The notes beneath the pieces were generated by a model that searched no databases, was not told the DNA's origin, and was given only the letters and a program-made list of their open reading frames with translations. From Crotalaria pallida (taxonomy: Eukaryota; Streptophyta; Magnoliopsida; Fabales; Fabaceae): a stretch of 64,000 bases of DNA. A program made the position numbers and the translations under genes. The stretch covers positions 124,069,001-124,133,000 of the forward strand of contig CM075655.1 of the NCBI GenBank assembly GCA_037953625.1, read 5' to 3'. Every line of letters begins with the position of its first letter. The stretch's first letter is position 1. Shown here one piece after another: positions 50,101-62,082 of the stretch.

Positions 50101-50478
50101 AGTATCCGTTACATATTTATTGAGCCTGTTTCGATATTTTCTATACCTTTTCCTAATTATGAGCCCAATTGATAATTGTTTTGATTTTTAATAATATAAT
50201 TTCATTTTTTATATTATATTTTCATTTTAATTATAAATTTTTCTCTTTAATAATATGGGTCCGTTTTCTATACTCATCAATAGTGGGTGAGTTTCTATAC
50301 TAACTGTTGTCACCCACTGTTACCGGTTTGTTCAAAATTAACCATTTTTTGCCTTTAATTTTTTTCCTTCGTGCATATGCAACTTCAACTACCTTCTTCT
50401 TCTCTCTCTTTTTTTTTGAACTACCTTTTTTGCTTTTCGTAAAACTAAAAAAAAATGTTACACATAAAAAAAATATTA

Positions 50479-50751
50479 CTCCCTCCGATTTTATTTATAA
50501 GACCTTTTTCAGGTTTTTCACTCTCACGAAGGAAAGTGTTTAAATTTGTTAATGACATTGAAAATGTGAAAATTTGATATACTTTTTCAAAACTACCACT
50601 ATAATTACTATTGGAACTCTAAAAAGTGTTGACTTAATATGTGTGTTTGTGGAAAAAATTAATTAAATGCTATTGAAAATTAATAATGGGTCTTATAAAT
50701 AGGACCAAAATAAAAACCTTAAAAGGGTCTTATAAATAGGACCGGAGGGAA
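50479..50751. mobile_element. Stowaway-like MITE (family A)
   Basis: 273 bp; starts CTCCCTCCGATTTTATTTAT, ends AATAGGACCGGAGGGAA; full body. Its right TA (50752-50753) is also the left TA of the next element. Confidence 0.85.
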
Positions 50752-50753
50752 TA

Positions 50754-51046
50754 CTCTCTCCGACTCAAATTATAAACAATTTTAACTAATTTTACACTTA
50801 TTAAGGAGGTTAATTGATCGTATTTAATTTTCTAAAATTTATAAATGAATATAGGTATTTTAGGAAAGTTGCATTGAGATTAAAAATTAAATAAAATAAC
50901 AATTTTCGAGAAATGTTTTAGGAAAGTTGCTTTAGGAATGAAATAAAATTTAAAAAACTTGGTTAGTTTTGCTTATATTTTAAATCAAATAAAATATTTT
51001 TTTCTCGAAGTATATTTTTTTCTTATATTTCAAGCCGGAGGAGGGA
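50754..51046. mobile_element. Stowaway-like MITE (family B) abutting the previous one
   Basis: Starts CTCTCTCCGACTCAAATTAT and ends TTCAAGCCGGAGGAGGGA before TA; body as in 15175-15449 (TTATTAAGGAGGTTAATTGA). Confidence 0.75.
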
Positions 51047-51232
51047 TAACAAACTAAAAAAAAATTCTTTTATTTTTTTTCCGTCACACGTCACTGTTAC
51101 ATTTTTATTTTTTCCCCTCCCCGTTATTGTTTATTTTGTAACCATTTTTGTTTTTTTTTATATTATTTAAAAATATTTACACAAACATTTATTATTTTAT
51201 ATTTATTACTAGATTCTAAAATATTAAAAATT

Positions 51233-51424
51233 TAGTGAAGTGTCACTTTGGTCCCTCATTTTTTTTGGATATGACACTTGAGTTTCTCAAAATGTGAAAA
51301 TTCACTTTTTAGTCCTCGAGTTTTTTTTATGGGACACTTAAATCCACAGTTGAGGCAGTGGACAAAGGGACTTAAATGTCCCATAAAAAATACTTCAGGG
51401 ACTAAAATACTTGAGGAATTAAAA
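51233..51424. mobile_element. Foldback MITE (AGTGAAGT..CACTTTGGTCC), right end short
   Basis: Matches 54098-54375, including the centre ACAGTTGAGGCAGT, but the right arm stops early. Confidence 0.6.
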
Positions 51425-51466
51425 TGTTTAATAAGCCTTAAAGATTATGCGTTGAAATATGTAATA

Positions 51467-51804
51467 CTCCCTCCGTTTCACAATATTTGACTGAGCACAC
51501 AGATTAAGAAAGTGTTATTTATTGTAAGTATTATGTATAGTTTGTCTAAAATGCCCCTATTTAATTCTTATTGAAAATTGTAATAGTATTTAATTTTTAT
51601 TAGTAAGTATGTTCATTAATTAATGTATAGTGGTTTAGAGATGAGAGAGATGATAAAAGTAGAATTAATGAGGAGTAAGAGAAATGATTGAATGAAAGTT
51701 AATATGAAAAAAAAAACATGTTTGTGTATTGAAAATCTAAAAGATCAAACATTGTGAAACAATAAAAAAAGGATAAAAGGCCAAATATTGTGAAACGGAA
51801 AGAG
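51467..51804. mobile_element. Stowaway-like MITE (family F)
   Basis: 338 bp, TA-flanked; CTCCCTCCGTTTCACAATAT faces ATATTGTGAAACGGAAAGAG. Confidence 0.8.
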
Positions 51805-52019
51805 TAATAAATGTATGGAGATTATATTAAGGAGAGGTGGATAGAATATATATATAAAAAAAAGAGATGGAGAGATGAGTGATGAAAATGATGATATAAT
51901 AAATAAGGGTATGCTTGAAAAAAAGAATTATAAATGAGTATTGAGTTTCTAAAAGAACATATATTATGGGACAAATAAAAAAGCTAAAAAGACTTGAATT
52001 ATGGGACTGATTCATTTAT

Positions 52020-53350
52020 TTTTAATATTATTTTCATTTATTTTTCCTAATTTTTAATTTATTTTTAACAGAAATAAAATTAACACAAAGACTATGCTAG
52101 TTTTAAAAAAATTTATTTTAACAAAAAAAAATTAACACAAAGACGTGTTATGCTAGTTTAAAAAAAATTATTTAAAAAAATTATTTTAAAAGTCACCGAA
52201 AATGGGAAGAAAATTTTTTTTAAGGAAAGTGGAGGGACACATCTTTGGCTCCTATGCTACTTGGAAGTAATCCAATTCTAGGTAACCGGTTTTAATCATT
52301 ACCTTCCATTCTCCATAATGCACCACAACCATATATTATGCAGCTAGTATTCATACTCATCCACTTTTGGTGAGTATTGCATACAGACCCTAATAATATC
52401 TGTTCAATGGGAAAAAAAAAACGAAAAACAATAATTATCACAATCATGAGCTTCCAAAAAAAAATCGGAACAATTTTTTTCTCTTCAAACGGTACGAATA
52501 AATACGAATAAGTGAGCAATATATGGCATATGGCTCATCTGATCCTTAATAGTACTCTAAATCTCTTTTGTGAAAATTCACGAAAAATAAGGAAAATATT
52601 ATAGTTGTTAATGATTTTGGAATACATACCTATGATCGATAGAGTATATTTTTTAAAAATTATCTTTAATTTATACTTCTTTTTTCAGATCTTATTTACA
52701 AGTTGTTTTCCGTAAGAATTTTTTTATCTTATTTATTAGTAACTTTTGTATATTTTTTTAGACATTTATTATTTTTTTCCTTGTTTGCCATTTTTCCATT
52801 AATGTGAAGAAATTTGTGAAATTTTTAATGCAATTTAAGAGAATAAAATTGTAATGTTAAAGTACATTTTTAAAGTTTCAAGAAATGTTATTACCCTTTT
52901 TATTCTGTGTGAAATGATTAAGTATGACATGGATATGATGAGATGAAATAATTATTTTTGAGACACTAAAAAGTATTGAATAATTATGAAAATTTGACAG
53001 AAAAAAAAATTTAATGTCAATAAAAAAGTGTATATAAATAGGATAAAAAAGTTTTCATGAAAATTAAACCCGATATTAAAAATCGGAAGAAGTATATATT
53101 CTATTAGTAGCTTATTCATTCAATTCAAAATTTAAGAAATGGCATTTGATGAACATTTTTAAAAAAAACTGTAGATTTTTAATTATTTGGAGATTTCGAA
53201 AATATAATTTTGAATTTTTAAAGTTAGCTTTATAATATAGTAATGTTTTCAACCAAATATTATTTTTTAAAAGAATAAGGGTATCCTAAAAATATAGCAT
53301 TGAGAATAAAAAAAGTATAATTGAGACAACTAGTTTAAAAGAGGGAATTC
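52020..53350. other. Intergenic, nothing firm
   Basis: Very AT-rich. A short direct repeat (AATTAACACAAAGAC, 52078-52145) and family C-like words near 52800-52930 suggest old MITE debris. Confidence 0.3.
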
Positions 53351-53361
53351 TAGGAATGATA

Positions 53362-54030
53362 CTCCCTCCCTTCTTTTATGCAGATCACATCGATCTTAAA
53401 AGAATTGTTTATTTCTATAGAAAGTTATTTTATATTTTTCAGAGGTAATTCTTTTTTCCTAAACTACCTTTATTAAATGGTTGTTCTTAAAAATTAAGTT
53501 TAATTTTTCATAAAATGAGTAATACAAGTAAAATGAGTAATGTGTAAAATTGATAGATTTTTTTTAATTAATAACAATAAATTAATTAGTACCATCCTCG
53601 TGCCAGTTCAAACAAAAAAAATACAATTTTTGGGTTTACGATTAAGTGTAATTTATAAATAAAAACCGAGAAAATGGTAATTAATAATAACGAATTATTT
53701 CTTTAACCTTTGCTACTTATTCATCTTGTGATTTGAAGCATTTTTATCAACCAAAGTGGTTGAAGGTTCCAACCCAACATCATGGTTTAAGAAAAGAAAA
53801 ATATACACTTCCCATTTCGTTTTAATAATACATTCAATGGTTTAATAAAACTTTGTAAATTTTTTTTTCTCAAATCGAGGTTATAAGAATAAATTAAAAG
53901 GCTTGAAAATTACAAATCTTAATTTAGGATTTATTTATCAATGAAAAATGTATTAAATTAAAAATTTGATATTTGATTGACAAAACATAAAATCACTTTT
54001 TGATTTGATATATTTGTTGGATGGAGGAAG
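53362..54030. mobile_element. Possible Stowaway-like element, uncertain limits
   Basis: CTCCCTCCCTTC after TA and GATGGAGGAAG before TA could be partners, but the arms do not match beyond about 11 bp and 669 bp is long for the group. Two unrelated ends are equally possible. Confidence 0.25.
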
Positions 54031-54097
54031 TATCCTCTGACAAATTTCCTTTAATTGTGCAACTAGTTATGTGAAAGTTCTAATTTAATTACAAATT

Positions 54098-54375
54098 AGA
54101 GTGAAGTATCACTTTGATCTTTTTAAATGGGACACTTTAATTCCTAAAAATGTGGAAATTCATTTTTAGTCTCTGAAGATTTTTTATGGGATACTTAAGT
54201 CCCTCAAGATTTTTCATGGGTCACTTAAGTCAACAGTTGAGGCAGTTGGTGGAGTGGACGGGGGACTTGAGTGTCCCATAAAAAAATCTTCAGGATTTAA
54301 AAGTGAATTTCCACATTTTGAGGGATTAAAGTGTCCCATCTAAAAAAATGAAGGACCAAAGTGGTACTTCACTCT
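54098..54375. mobile_element. Foldback MITE (AGAGTGAAGTATCACTTTG)
   Basis: Arms of about 110 bp from AGAGTGAAGTATCACTTTG to the complementary CAAAGTGGTACTTCACTCT, meeting at ACAGTTGAGGCAGT. No exact target duplication. Confidence 0.8.
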
Positions 54376-54403
54376 AAAAATTATTGATAAACTTATAAAA
54401 TTA

Positions 54404-54682
54404 CTCCCTCCGTTCCTATTTATCTGTCCTATTTCAAACAAAACACACTCTTTAAGAAATGTAATCATTACTTAGATTTTCAATACATTAATTATGTTTT
54501 TTTCCACTGTATTCTTTCTCTTTCTATAATCATTACTTATCTTCCACTACTTACGAAAACCATAATAAATAGGGGTAGACATGAAAAGTAACATTTATTA
54601 TACCTTAAAATACTCAAAAGGACAGATAAAAAGAAATAAAAAACTTCTCCAAAAATGGACAATTAAATAGGAACGGAAGGAG
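54404..54682. mobile_element. Stowaway-like MITE (family E)
   Basis: 279 bp, TA-flanked; CTCCCTCCGTTCCTATTTAT faces TAAATAGGAACGGAAGGAG; TCTGTCCTATTTCAAAC and AGGACAGATAAAA inside. Confidence 0.85.
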
Positions 54683-54775
54683 TAACTTATAATAAATAGA
54701 TTTGAATTATAAAAGAAGCACTTGTTTATTAATGTTAATAAATTATACATGTTACTTTATTATGATATAAATTTA

Positions 54776-54961
54776 GGGTTTTCTTAACCTCAGCCCTTAG
54801 GGCTGAGGATAAGAGCATAAAAGTGGATGTATTTTATTGGGAAGTGTTGTATTGGTAGAATAAAAAGACTTTGTATTTATTTTTTCAATGAAATACATCC
54901 ACTTTTAAGCTCTTATCCTCAGCCCTCAGCCCTTACCTAAGGGCTGAGGTTAAGAAAACCC
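54776..54961. mobile_element. Foldback MITE with 9-bp target duplication
   Basis: Arms start GGGTTTTCTTAACCTCAGCC and end in its complement, continue through GATAAGAGC and AAAAGTGGATGTATTT. ATAAATTTA flanks both sides exactly (54767-54775, 54962-54970), a size typical of Mutator-like insertion. The right arm has a small internal duplication of the CTCAGCCC block. Confidence 0.85.
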
Positions 54962-55738
54962 ATAAATTTATTCGGAGATTGATTGATTTTATACGTGTAT
55001 TTATCGTAAATCTAATTTAATTGCAGTTGTGTCTAAGAAAGTACTACTATTTGTCATCCCTCTTAACTTTTTCTAGTAAGATTACTTTTTTAAGGCGATA
55101 AACATTATTTAAAGTTCACGTTCTGATTTGCAAGTGCCGCACTGCTTTGGGAAAGTTAGAAGGCATAAATGCACAATAGCCACCCCTTTGTTTTGGGTGG
55201 TTAAACTTTAAAACTCTAAAGGGAGATAACATTGGCTCACCCCTTCACCCCTTTAATTTTCTTACAAAAAAGAAGCAAACCTCACCATCCTAACACCTTT
55301 TTTATATGTACCTCATGCACGCACACTCCTAGAGACACATAATTTGAAGCATAACATCAATCACCTAAGATGGTTTTTTCGGATGGAGATAAGCCAGCGT
55401 CAATAGTTAACATACATATATCATTTTTGTATATCATGCAATGCATCATTGCCATTGTCATAACCATGTTCGGATGTTCCCTTATTTAAAAATCCCCCTA
55501 GCTACTTAGATGTGAAATTTATATATATGTACGTGGGACCAAAAGTTGATGTTTGCTCAATTTCAAGCACATTCTGATAGCGCTGTCATGTAATTTCATA
55601 GCACGAGCTTGATCACCTTGTTTATGTGTGGATGATATGGTATCAGAGAATGATAGCAACTGACATTGGAGTACGTATCAAAAGCCCAGCAATATTAGTG
55701 TGCATTCATAAATACAATGTCCTTCATTCAAATAAATA

Positions 55739-55978
55739 CTCCCTCCGTTCCACAAGGATTGTAAAAAAAGACTAAATTTTTTTTCTCAAACTATAGTTAC
55801 AATAATTAATGAAAATTTTAGAAATGGTAAACTTTGAATTGTGATTGGTTAATTCATGCAAAATGCATTAAATTAGTTGTTTGATAAGTGGTTGATGGGT
55901 TAGACAAACCATTAAATACATGTCTCCTTAATTTTTTGATTTTTGAATATTTTAACCATCCTTGTGGGACGGAGGGAA
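55739..55978. mobile_element. Stowaway-like MITE (family D)
   Basis: 240 bp, TA-flanked; CTCCCTCCGTTCCACAAGGAT faces ATCCTTGTGGGACGGAGGGAA. Confidence 0.85.
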
Positions 55979-56145
55979 TAAATAAATAAATAAATACAAT
56001 GTCCTTACTCTCTCCTTTAGTATAAGAATTTTTTGGAAAAAAAACCATGTTTGTTGAGGAAATTACTTAATATTATATTATTGATGATATAGGAATTGAA
56101 AATTTTTGATAGTACATTTTTTTAAAATAATTTTTATAATTATTA

Positions 56146-56400
56146 CTCCCTCCGGTCCTTATTATAAGTTCATTTGACTAATTTTCACACCCTTAAAAAA
56201 ACTTAGTTGATATTGTTAGTGGTATTGAAAATTTAAATATTTGGTATACTTTTTCAAAAATATCACAATGATTATTATTGGAAATTTAAAAAATATTGAG
56301 TAAATATGGGTGTTTGTGAAAAAGAAGTAATTAATATATATCATTAGAAGTTGGAAATGTGACTTATATTTAGGACCAAAGAAAAAGTCTTCAAAATTGG

Positions 56401-56440
<40 letters not shown>

Positions 56441-56586
56441 CCAAGGGGGTATTAACACTCTAAAAATATCAAATAAATAAATATGTATGTGAAAAAAATG
56501 AAATGTCATTAAAATTTGAAATTGAATATTATAAATAAGAACAAAATTTATAAAAAAATCTTATAATAAAAGGAAGGAGGAAGGAG
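56146..56586. mobile_element. Family A MITE enlarged by a (TA)n tract and internal duplication
   Basis: Starts CTCCCTCCGGTCCTTATTAT and ends AAGGAAGGAGGAAGGAG before TA. The right part (ATATCAAATAAATAAATATG... ATGTCATTAAAATTTGAAA) repeats the preceding body after a (TA)n run at 56405-56438, so two right ends are present. Confidence 0.6.
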
Positions 56587-56695
56587 TATGACACAACCCA
56601 TACATACACACACAGTATTACTACTAGTATTACATACTATATATCGAGGAAGCTTCATGGAAGTTTCGCAATATATATTTACATGATTTGTTATA

Positions 56696-56991
56696 CCCGT
56701 TCCAATTTAACTGTCACTTTAAAAATTTCATACCGATTAAGAAAATCATTTAATACTTCGATTTTCAAGAAAATTACTAGATAACTTTATTATAATATCT
56801 TTAAAGTACATTAATTATTACCGATTTCACATATTTCAACACATTAAATGCAAGGTTAAAGTTGAAAAAAAATCAATTAATACATTCTCGAATTCCTAAA
56901 ACGACAAATAATTTGGAACAAAGTAAAAACGACAAATAATTTGAAACGAGTTAAAAACGTTAAAATCACGTGTAATGCGGAACGGAGGGAG
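56696..56991. mobile_element. Stowaway-like MITE (TGTCACTTTAA family)
   Basis: 296 bp; starts CCCGTTCCAATTTAACTGTC, ends GCGGAACGGAGGGAG between TA dinucleotides; relative of 18971-19242, with a short repeat (ACGACAAATAATTTG) near its right end. Confidence 0.75.
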
Positions 56992-57885
56992 TATATAGTT
57001 AGTGAGAACGAAAGGTAGATCTTTAATTCTAAATAAGCCCACGTTTGCATCACTGACTGGCTAGTGTAGCTAGAATGAACGCCTAAATAATGCTAATCAT
57101 CAATTTTATTTGTTGACAAATTGTTGATTCTTATTGCTACACGTTGTGACAACTTTGGCCGCATCATGCAATCAAAGTAGTGATTTACTTTTTCGTTTTT
57201 CTGGTTTATTTTTTTGCATTCTTTCCCGGAACTATTTAGTATTTACGTTGTTAAGTGATTGCTAGATGTAATATATCTGAACTTGGCCGGGAACGTGGGA
57301 AGTTCGTTCAAAGACCCGGCTAGGTCTTGCAGGATTCTTAATTTAATTCAAAGACCCATCAGTTAAGATGCATATATATGCCCATTCCAATAAACAGATA
57401 CAGTAAGCTACCAAAATAAAATAAAGAAGAAAAAAAATACCGAAAGTATGTATTGATTTACGTTCTCATATTTCTTTTTTTCAGATTTTTGTTAATAGGC
57501 AAAAAATACATCCATGAAAAATGTTGATAGAAGATATAAATGACCGATGTGAGGAAAGAGAGTGGCCTAGTGGGTAAAGAAAAGTTGGATTGCACCAAAT
57601 TTTAGGTTGGGTCTTTAAATTAGAGAGTCAAATTATGGTTCTTTAACAAATTTTAAAAAATTTTGGAATTTTATAAAAAATTTGATATTATGAATTTGCT
57701 TAAGGAGTGAGATTAAGAAAATTCAAATTAATAAATATACAACCCTCTATTAAAATTTTGCTGTGAACATAGTAAAATTTTGAGTACTTCAATTTCTTGT
57801 TGAAGGGACAATAAAAAAAAAAATAGAACACCTATGATTGGTATAAATGCATCGGTTCTATTTAGAATACTCCTATTATTTAGTA

Positions 57886-58180
57886 CTCCCTCCGGTCCTA
57901 TATATAGGTCACATTCTATAAAGTTTTCTTGATCCTAATTATAAGTCACTTTATATTTTCTATGCATCATTTATTGATTTTTCTCTTTTTTGCCCTTATT
58001 AAATGCTTTGACTATCTATGAGTTTTTTGTTGTTCATTAATGAGTGCGAATTTTTCAAGAAAAGTTAAGGGGGTAAAATTGTAATGTTACAATATATTCT
58101 CATAGAATTCATAAAACCAACCACTTTCCTTAGTATGTGTAATTCGGTTAAGTATGCCCTATAATAAGGACCGGAGGGAG
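57886..58180. mobile_element. Stowaway-like MITE (family C)
   Basis: 295 bp, TA-flanked; CTCCCTCCGGTCCTATATAT faces ATAATAAGGACCGGAGGGAG. Confidence 0.85.
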
Positions 58181-58216
58181 TACTGCTTTTCATTTCATTT
58201 CAACCTAAGATTAATA

Positions 58217-58501
58217 CTCCTTCCATTCCTTATTATCTGTCCATTTTTGGAGAGAATTTTTGTTTCTTTTTATCTGTCCTATTGAAAATTTCAAGAGTGT
58301 AATAAATGCTATTTTCTATGTTTGTCCCTATTTTATAAGTCTTGGTTTACGTAAGTAGTGGAGAAAAATTAATGATTATAGAAAGAGAAAGGGTATAATG
58401 GGAAAAAACATAATTAATGTATTGGAAATCTAAATAATGAATGAATTTCTTAAAGGGTGTGTTTTGTTTGAAATATGACAGATAAATAGAAACTGAGAGA
58501 G
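58217..58501. mobile_element. Stowaway-like MITE (family E)
   Basis: Starts CTCCTTCCATTCCTTATTAT and ends AATAGAAACTGAGAGAG before TA; inverse of 54404-54682. Confidence 0.7.
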
Positions 58502-58590
58502 TATATATACATATATATATATAAGAATTATTGAGTAATGTAAATTTTGATGTATTTTCATTTGTTTATTAAAGTTACTGAGTAATGTAG

Positions 58591-58829
58591 TTTTTTTTAT
58601 CTGTCGTATTAAGGATTTCAAGAGTGTAATAAATGCTATTTTCCATATTTGCCCCTATTTAATATGTCTTGGTTTATGTAAGTAGTGGAAAAAATTAATG
58701 ATTATAGAGAGAGAAAAAATATTGTGGGAAAAAACATAATTAATGTATTGAAAATCTCTGAGTAATGATTAAATTTTTTAAAGGATGTGTTTTGTTTAAA
58801 ATATGACATATAAATAGAAACGGAGGTAG
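58591..58829. mobile_element. Family E MITE, left end lost
   Basis: Repeats the body of the preceding element (TTTCAAGAGTGTAATAAATG, GTAAGTAGTGGA) and ends AAACGGAGGTAG before TA. Confidence 0.65.
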
Positions 58830-58884
58830 TATAACCACATGCTCAAGAGACACAACTCTCATCCATCTATGTAAGCAACACTAA

Positions 58885-59160
58885 ATTTTCCTCCGATCCT
58901 ATTTATAAGACCTTTTTGGGGTTTTTCACTCCCAGCAAGGAAAGTGAATAAATTTGTTAGTGATATTGGAAATGTGAAAATTTGATATACTTTTTCAAAA
59001 CTACCCCTATAATTATTATTTGAACTCTAAAAAGTGTTGACTTTATAGGAGTGTTTTTGGAAAGAAGTAATTAAATGCTATTGAAAATTGAAAAGAAATC
59101 TTATAAATATGACCAAAACAAAAATCCAAAAAAAAATCTTATAAATAGGAGCAAGAGGGA
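58885..59160. mobile_element. Stowaway-like MITE (family A)
   Basis: TTCCTCCGATCCTATTTATAA ... CTTATAAATAGGAGCAAGAGGGA with full body; the termini are worn and the TA flank is unclear. Confidence 0.7.
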
Positions 59161-59412
59161 TTATCATTCTTGGCTACTGTAATACTGTAGCATCGTTTTA
59201 CATGAGTTTGAGCTCTTTAATGCTATGGGTCCTAAACTCCTAATCCCTTGCATATGTAGCCACTTGTATTGTTGGCGTGCTAATTTAACATTAATATCAC
59301 TGATAGGAAAGCGTGGTACCATTTTAATGAGAAAAAATCATCAGCACTTAAAATAATTTTTTTATTAATATCTTTTTAATTTTGATAATAGTCATTACTA
59401 TTTTTTATTTTA

Positions 59413-59688
59413 CTCCATCCGGTCTTATTTATAAGACATTTTTGGTGTTTTTCACTCCATCAAGGAAAGTGGATAAATTTATTAGTGACATTGGAAATGT
59501 GAAAATTTGATATACTTTCTCAAAACTACCCCTATAATTATTATTGGAACTCTAAAAAGTGTTAACTTTATAGGAGTACGGTGTTAGTGGAAAGAAGTAA
59601 TTAAATGCTATTAAAAATTGAAAAATGATTTTATAAATAGGACCAAAATAAAAACCCCAAAAGGATCTTATAAATAGAACCAGAGGAG
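59413..59688. mobile_element. Stowaway-like MITE (family A)
   Basis: 276 bp, TA-flanked; CTCCATCCGGTCTTATTTAT faces ATAAATAGAACCAGAGGAG. Confidence 0.8.
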
Positions 59689-59759
59689 TATAAAATTATG
59701 ATTAACTAATGAAGTTAACTAATGAAGAGAATAAATACTGTAATTGGTAAGAGTATAGT

Positions 59760-60379
59760 TAGGGGTGGCAACGGGGAACGCCATTCGGGGATCCCCGCGG
59801 GGAACGCCCCGTTCGGATCCCCGATTTCGGGGATTTTTCCCCGTCGGGGTCGGGGATGGGGGGATTTTTCCCCGTACAGATTTCGGGGCGGGGAATGGGA
59901 TAGGTCCCCCCGTCCCCGCGGGGCTCCGTTCCCCGCCTATTTTACATATACACCCTTAGTTTTTAACTTTTATGTAATTAAAAGAATTGGTTTTTTTGGT
60001 AATTTCACCTTTCAACCCTAATTTCAACTACATACCAGCACTGCAGCAGCCTAATTTCACATTTTGATTATTTTTATTCTATTTCTTAGATTGAATTATT
60101 TGACTTTTAATGATTAATTTTAAGTACTATGCATCTTTTGAAAATACTATTAAGCAGGGTTAATTTTATGACGAGTCAAATGGAAGTTACGATTTTTTTA
60201 AAAAAATTTCGCGTATGTTTGGGGACCCCGTGAGGAGCGTGGGGACTGTGGGAAATGGGGATGGAGAACAATTTCTATCCGAGATGGGGTTTGGGGATGT
60301 GGATGTGGGAGGAATGAGACCCGAGGATGGGGAATGGGAAAGTACCCCCCACCCTATCCCCGGCCTGTTGCCATCCCTA
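59760..60379. mobile_element. hAT-like non-autonomous element with 8-bp target duplication
   Basis: Termini TAGGGGTGGCAAC and GTTGCCATCCCTA are inverted. AGTATAGT flanks both ends (59752-59759, 60380-60387), the hAT duplication size. Both ends are rich in GGGGA/CCCCG strings, which gives short GC-rich open frames (59722-60021) that are not genes. Confidence 0.85.
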
Positions 60380-60731
60380 AGTATAGTATAAGAGTTGGAC
60401 ATTTTCAATTAAGCCGCGGGATTTAAAATGAGAATATCCGGGATCAAATTTCAAGATATATATCCTCACTCTAGCTTCTCTATCCCAAAAACAAAGGGCT
60501 ACCTTGAAAAAAATAAAAAAAGGTTTATACTAATATTTATGGCTGCGTTATCGATCTCATTTTTTAGCAATAATCCACAAGGTAACGTTGTTACCATTTT
60601 ATGATGATTTTATAAAAAATTTGATAGACTAAAGTTATCTCAATTTAAAAATCGGTAGGATTTCCCACCCTTGATTTCAACTTTTTTTTTTTTTTAAAAG
60701 AAGAAAAAAAGACAAAGCAACACCCAACAAC

Positions 60732-61288
60732 TAGGGATGGCAATGAGTCAGGGTGGATGAGTGGATCTGGGTAATGGGGTACTCGGATCAGGACCCGTTC
60801 ATAAAGTATTGGACCTGGACCCATCCGAACCCGCGCGGGTATCCGCTGCATAATGGGTAGGCGGGTCCTCGGGTACCCAAACGGGTTTTGCGGGTACTCA
60901 TTAGCAATTTTTTATAAAAAAAATTATTTTTTAAATTAATTTCTATGTTCTTTTTTTATAGATCGAGAGATCCCTAATATATCATTACACACTCTACTTA
61001 ATATTAATCCCTACCACCATTAAACACTCGTAACATCAAAGAAATTCTCTCATTAAACACAAAACATACTAAAATTATATGTATATATATAATGCATATA
61101 TGTAAATATGGACGAGTTCGGGTACCCATAGGTCTGGATATCTCATACCCGGATCCAACCAGTTTAAAGCGGGTACCAAAACAAGTCTATTCTTTGAATC
61201 AACGGATCTCTTTTTTGGACTCATACCCAGACCCGTTACGAATATTACCCACGACTACCCGCGAATCCCAGTCCAATTACCATCCCTA
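60732..61288. mobile_element. hAT-like non-autonomous element with 8-bp target duplication
   Basis: Termini TAGGGATGGCAAT and ATTACCATCCCTA are inverted; CCAACAAC flanks both ends (60724-60731, 61289-61296). GGGTACCC-type motifs crowd both ends. Relative of 16375-16890. Confidence 0.85.
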
Positions 61289-61469
61289 CCAACAACATTG
61301 CATGTCCATTTTAAAAAGAAAAAAACATTTCAGGTTGATGTTTCGAACTGTACGCACGGACTTATTAATGAATATAGCTTAAAATATTTTGAAAAATTGT
61401 AATCCTAATACGGGGTGTACCACACATTCTCCAATCTCAAAACAAGTGCTCTAAGGGCACTTAGCATAT

Positions 61470-61712
61470 TTTATTAGTAGTCTCATGTATTATAAGCAAA
61501 ATAAGTTAATTTTGTATTTTCAATACAATAATTCCTAAAATATTCATACAAAATGGTTCTAAGTTGTAACATTTAATTTTTGTTTCATTTTCAATGTAAG
61601 TTTTCTAAAGTAGTCAATTTTTATATGAATTTGAAAAAATTAAATGCATTCAACTAACTTCCTTAATAAGTGTGAAATTAATTTTTTTATTTATATTTGA
61701 GACCGAAGAAAA
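61470..61712. mobile_element. Decayed family B MITE
   Basis: ATTTTTGTTTCATTTTCAATG, TTCAACTAACTTCCTTAATA and TTTGAGACCGAAGAAAATA match 25060-25329. Confidence 0.6.
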
Positions 61713-61749
61713 TATATCACTAGTTCAATGGGTATATACATAGGTAAAT

Positions 61750-62082
61750 GACAAAATTATTAGATTGGATTCTTATATTAATTTTAAATTAAAATTAGTC
61801 TTTTATTTTTGTTTTAAAAAGTTCGGTAAATTATTGTTGTCCAACAAATCCGTTCATTCCATTGATTTTTTTTAAATGACACATGCCATTTAATAAATGA
61901 TGTCACATTTTTAAAAAAATGGTCAATTTTTTTGGTGTTATGTATCACTTAACGAAAAAAATTAACGAAAATGACAGATTTGTTGAACTAAAACAACTTG
62001 CAAAACTTATTTAAAAGAAAAACTTAAGAAATTGATTTTTCTAACCTAAAAATTAGGTAACGACCAATCTAATACTCTTTTC
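61750..62082. mobile_element. Decayed MULE-type foldback MITE
   Basis: GACAAAATTATTAGATTGG ... CCAATCTAATACTCTTTTC with inner blocks (TTAACGAAAATGACAGATTTG) matching 1749-2106. Confidence 0.6.

Noticed and set aside
49731..50102. 123-codon open frame on the + strand
   Set aside because: Its first third is MITE sequence and the remainder has no recognisable motif.
59722..60021. 99-codon GC-rich open frame
   Set aside because: Lies in the GGGGA/CCCCG-rich end of the hAT-like element; composition explains the open frame.
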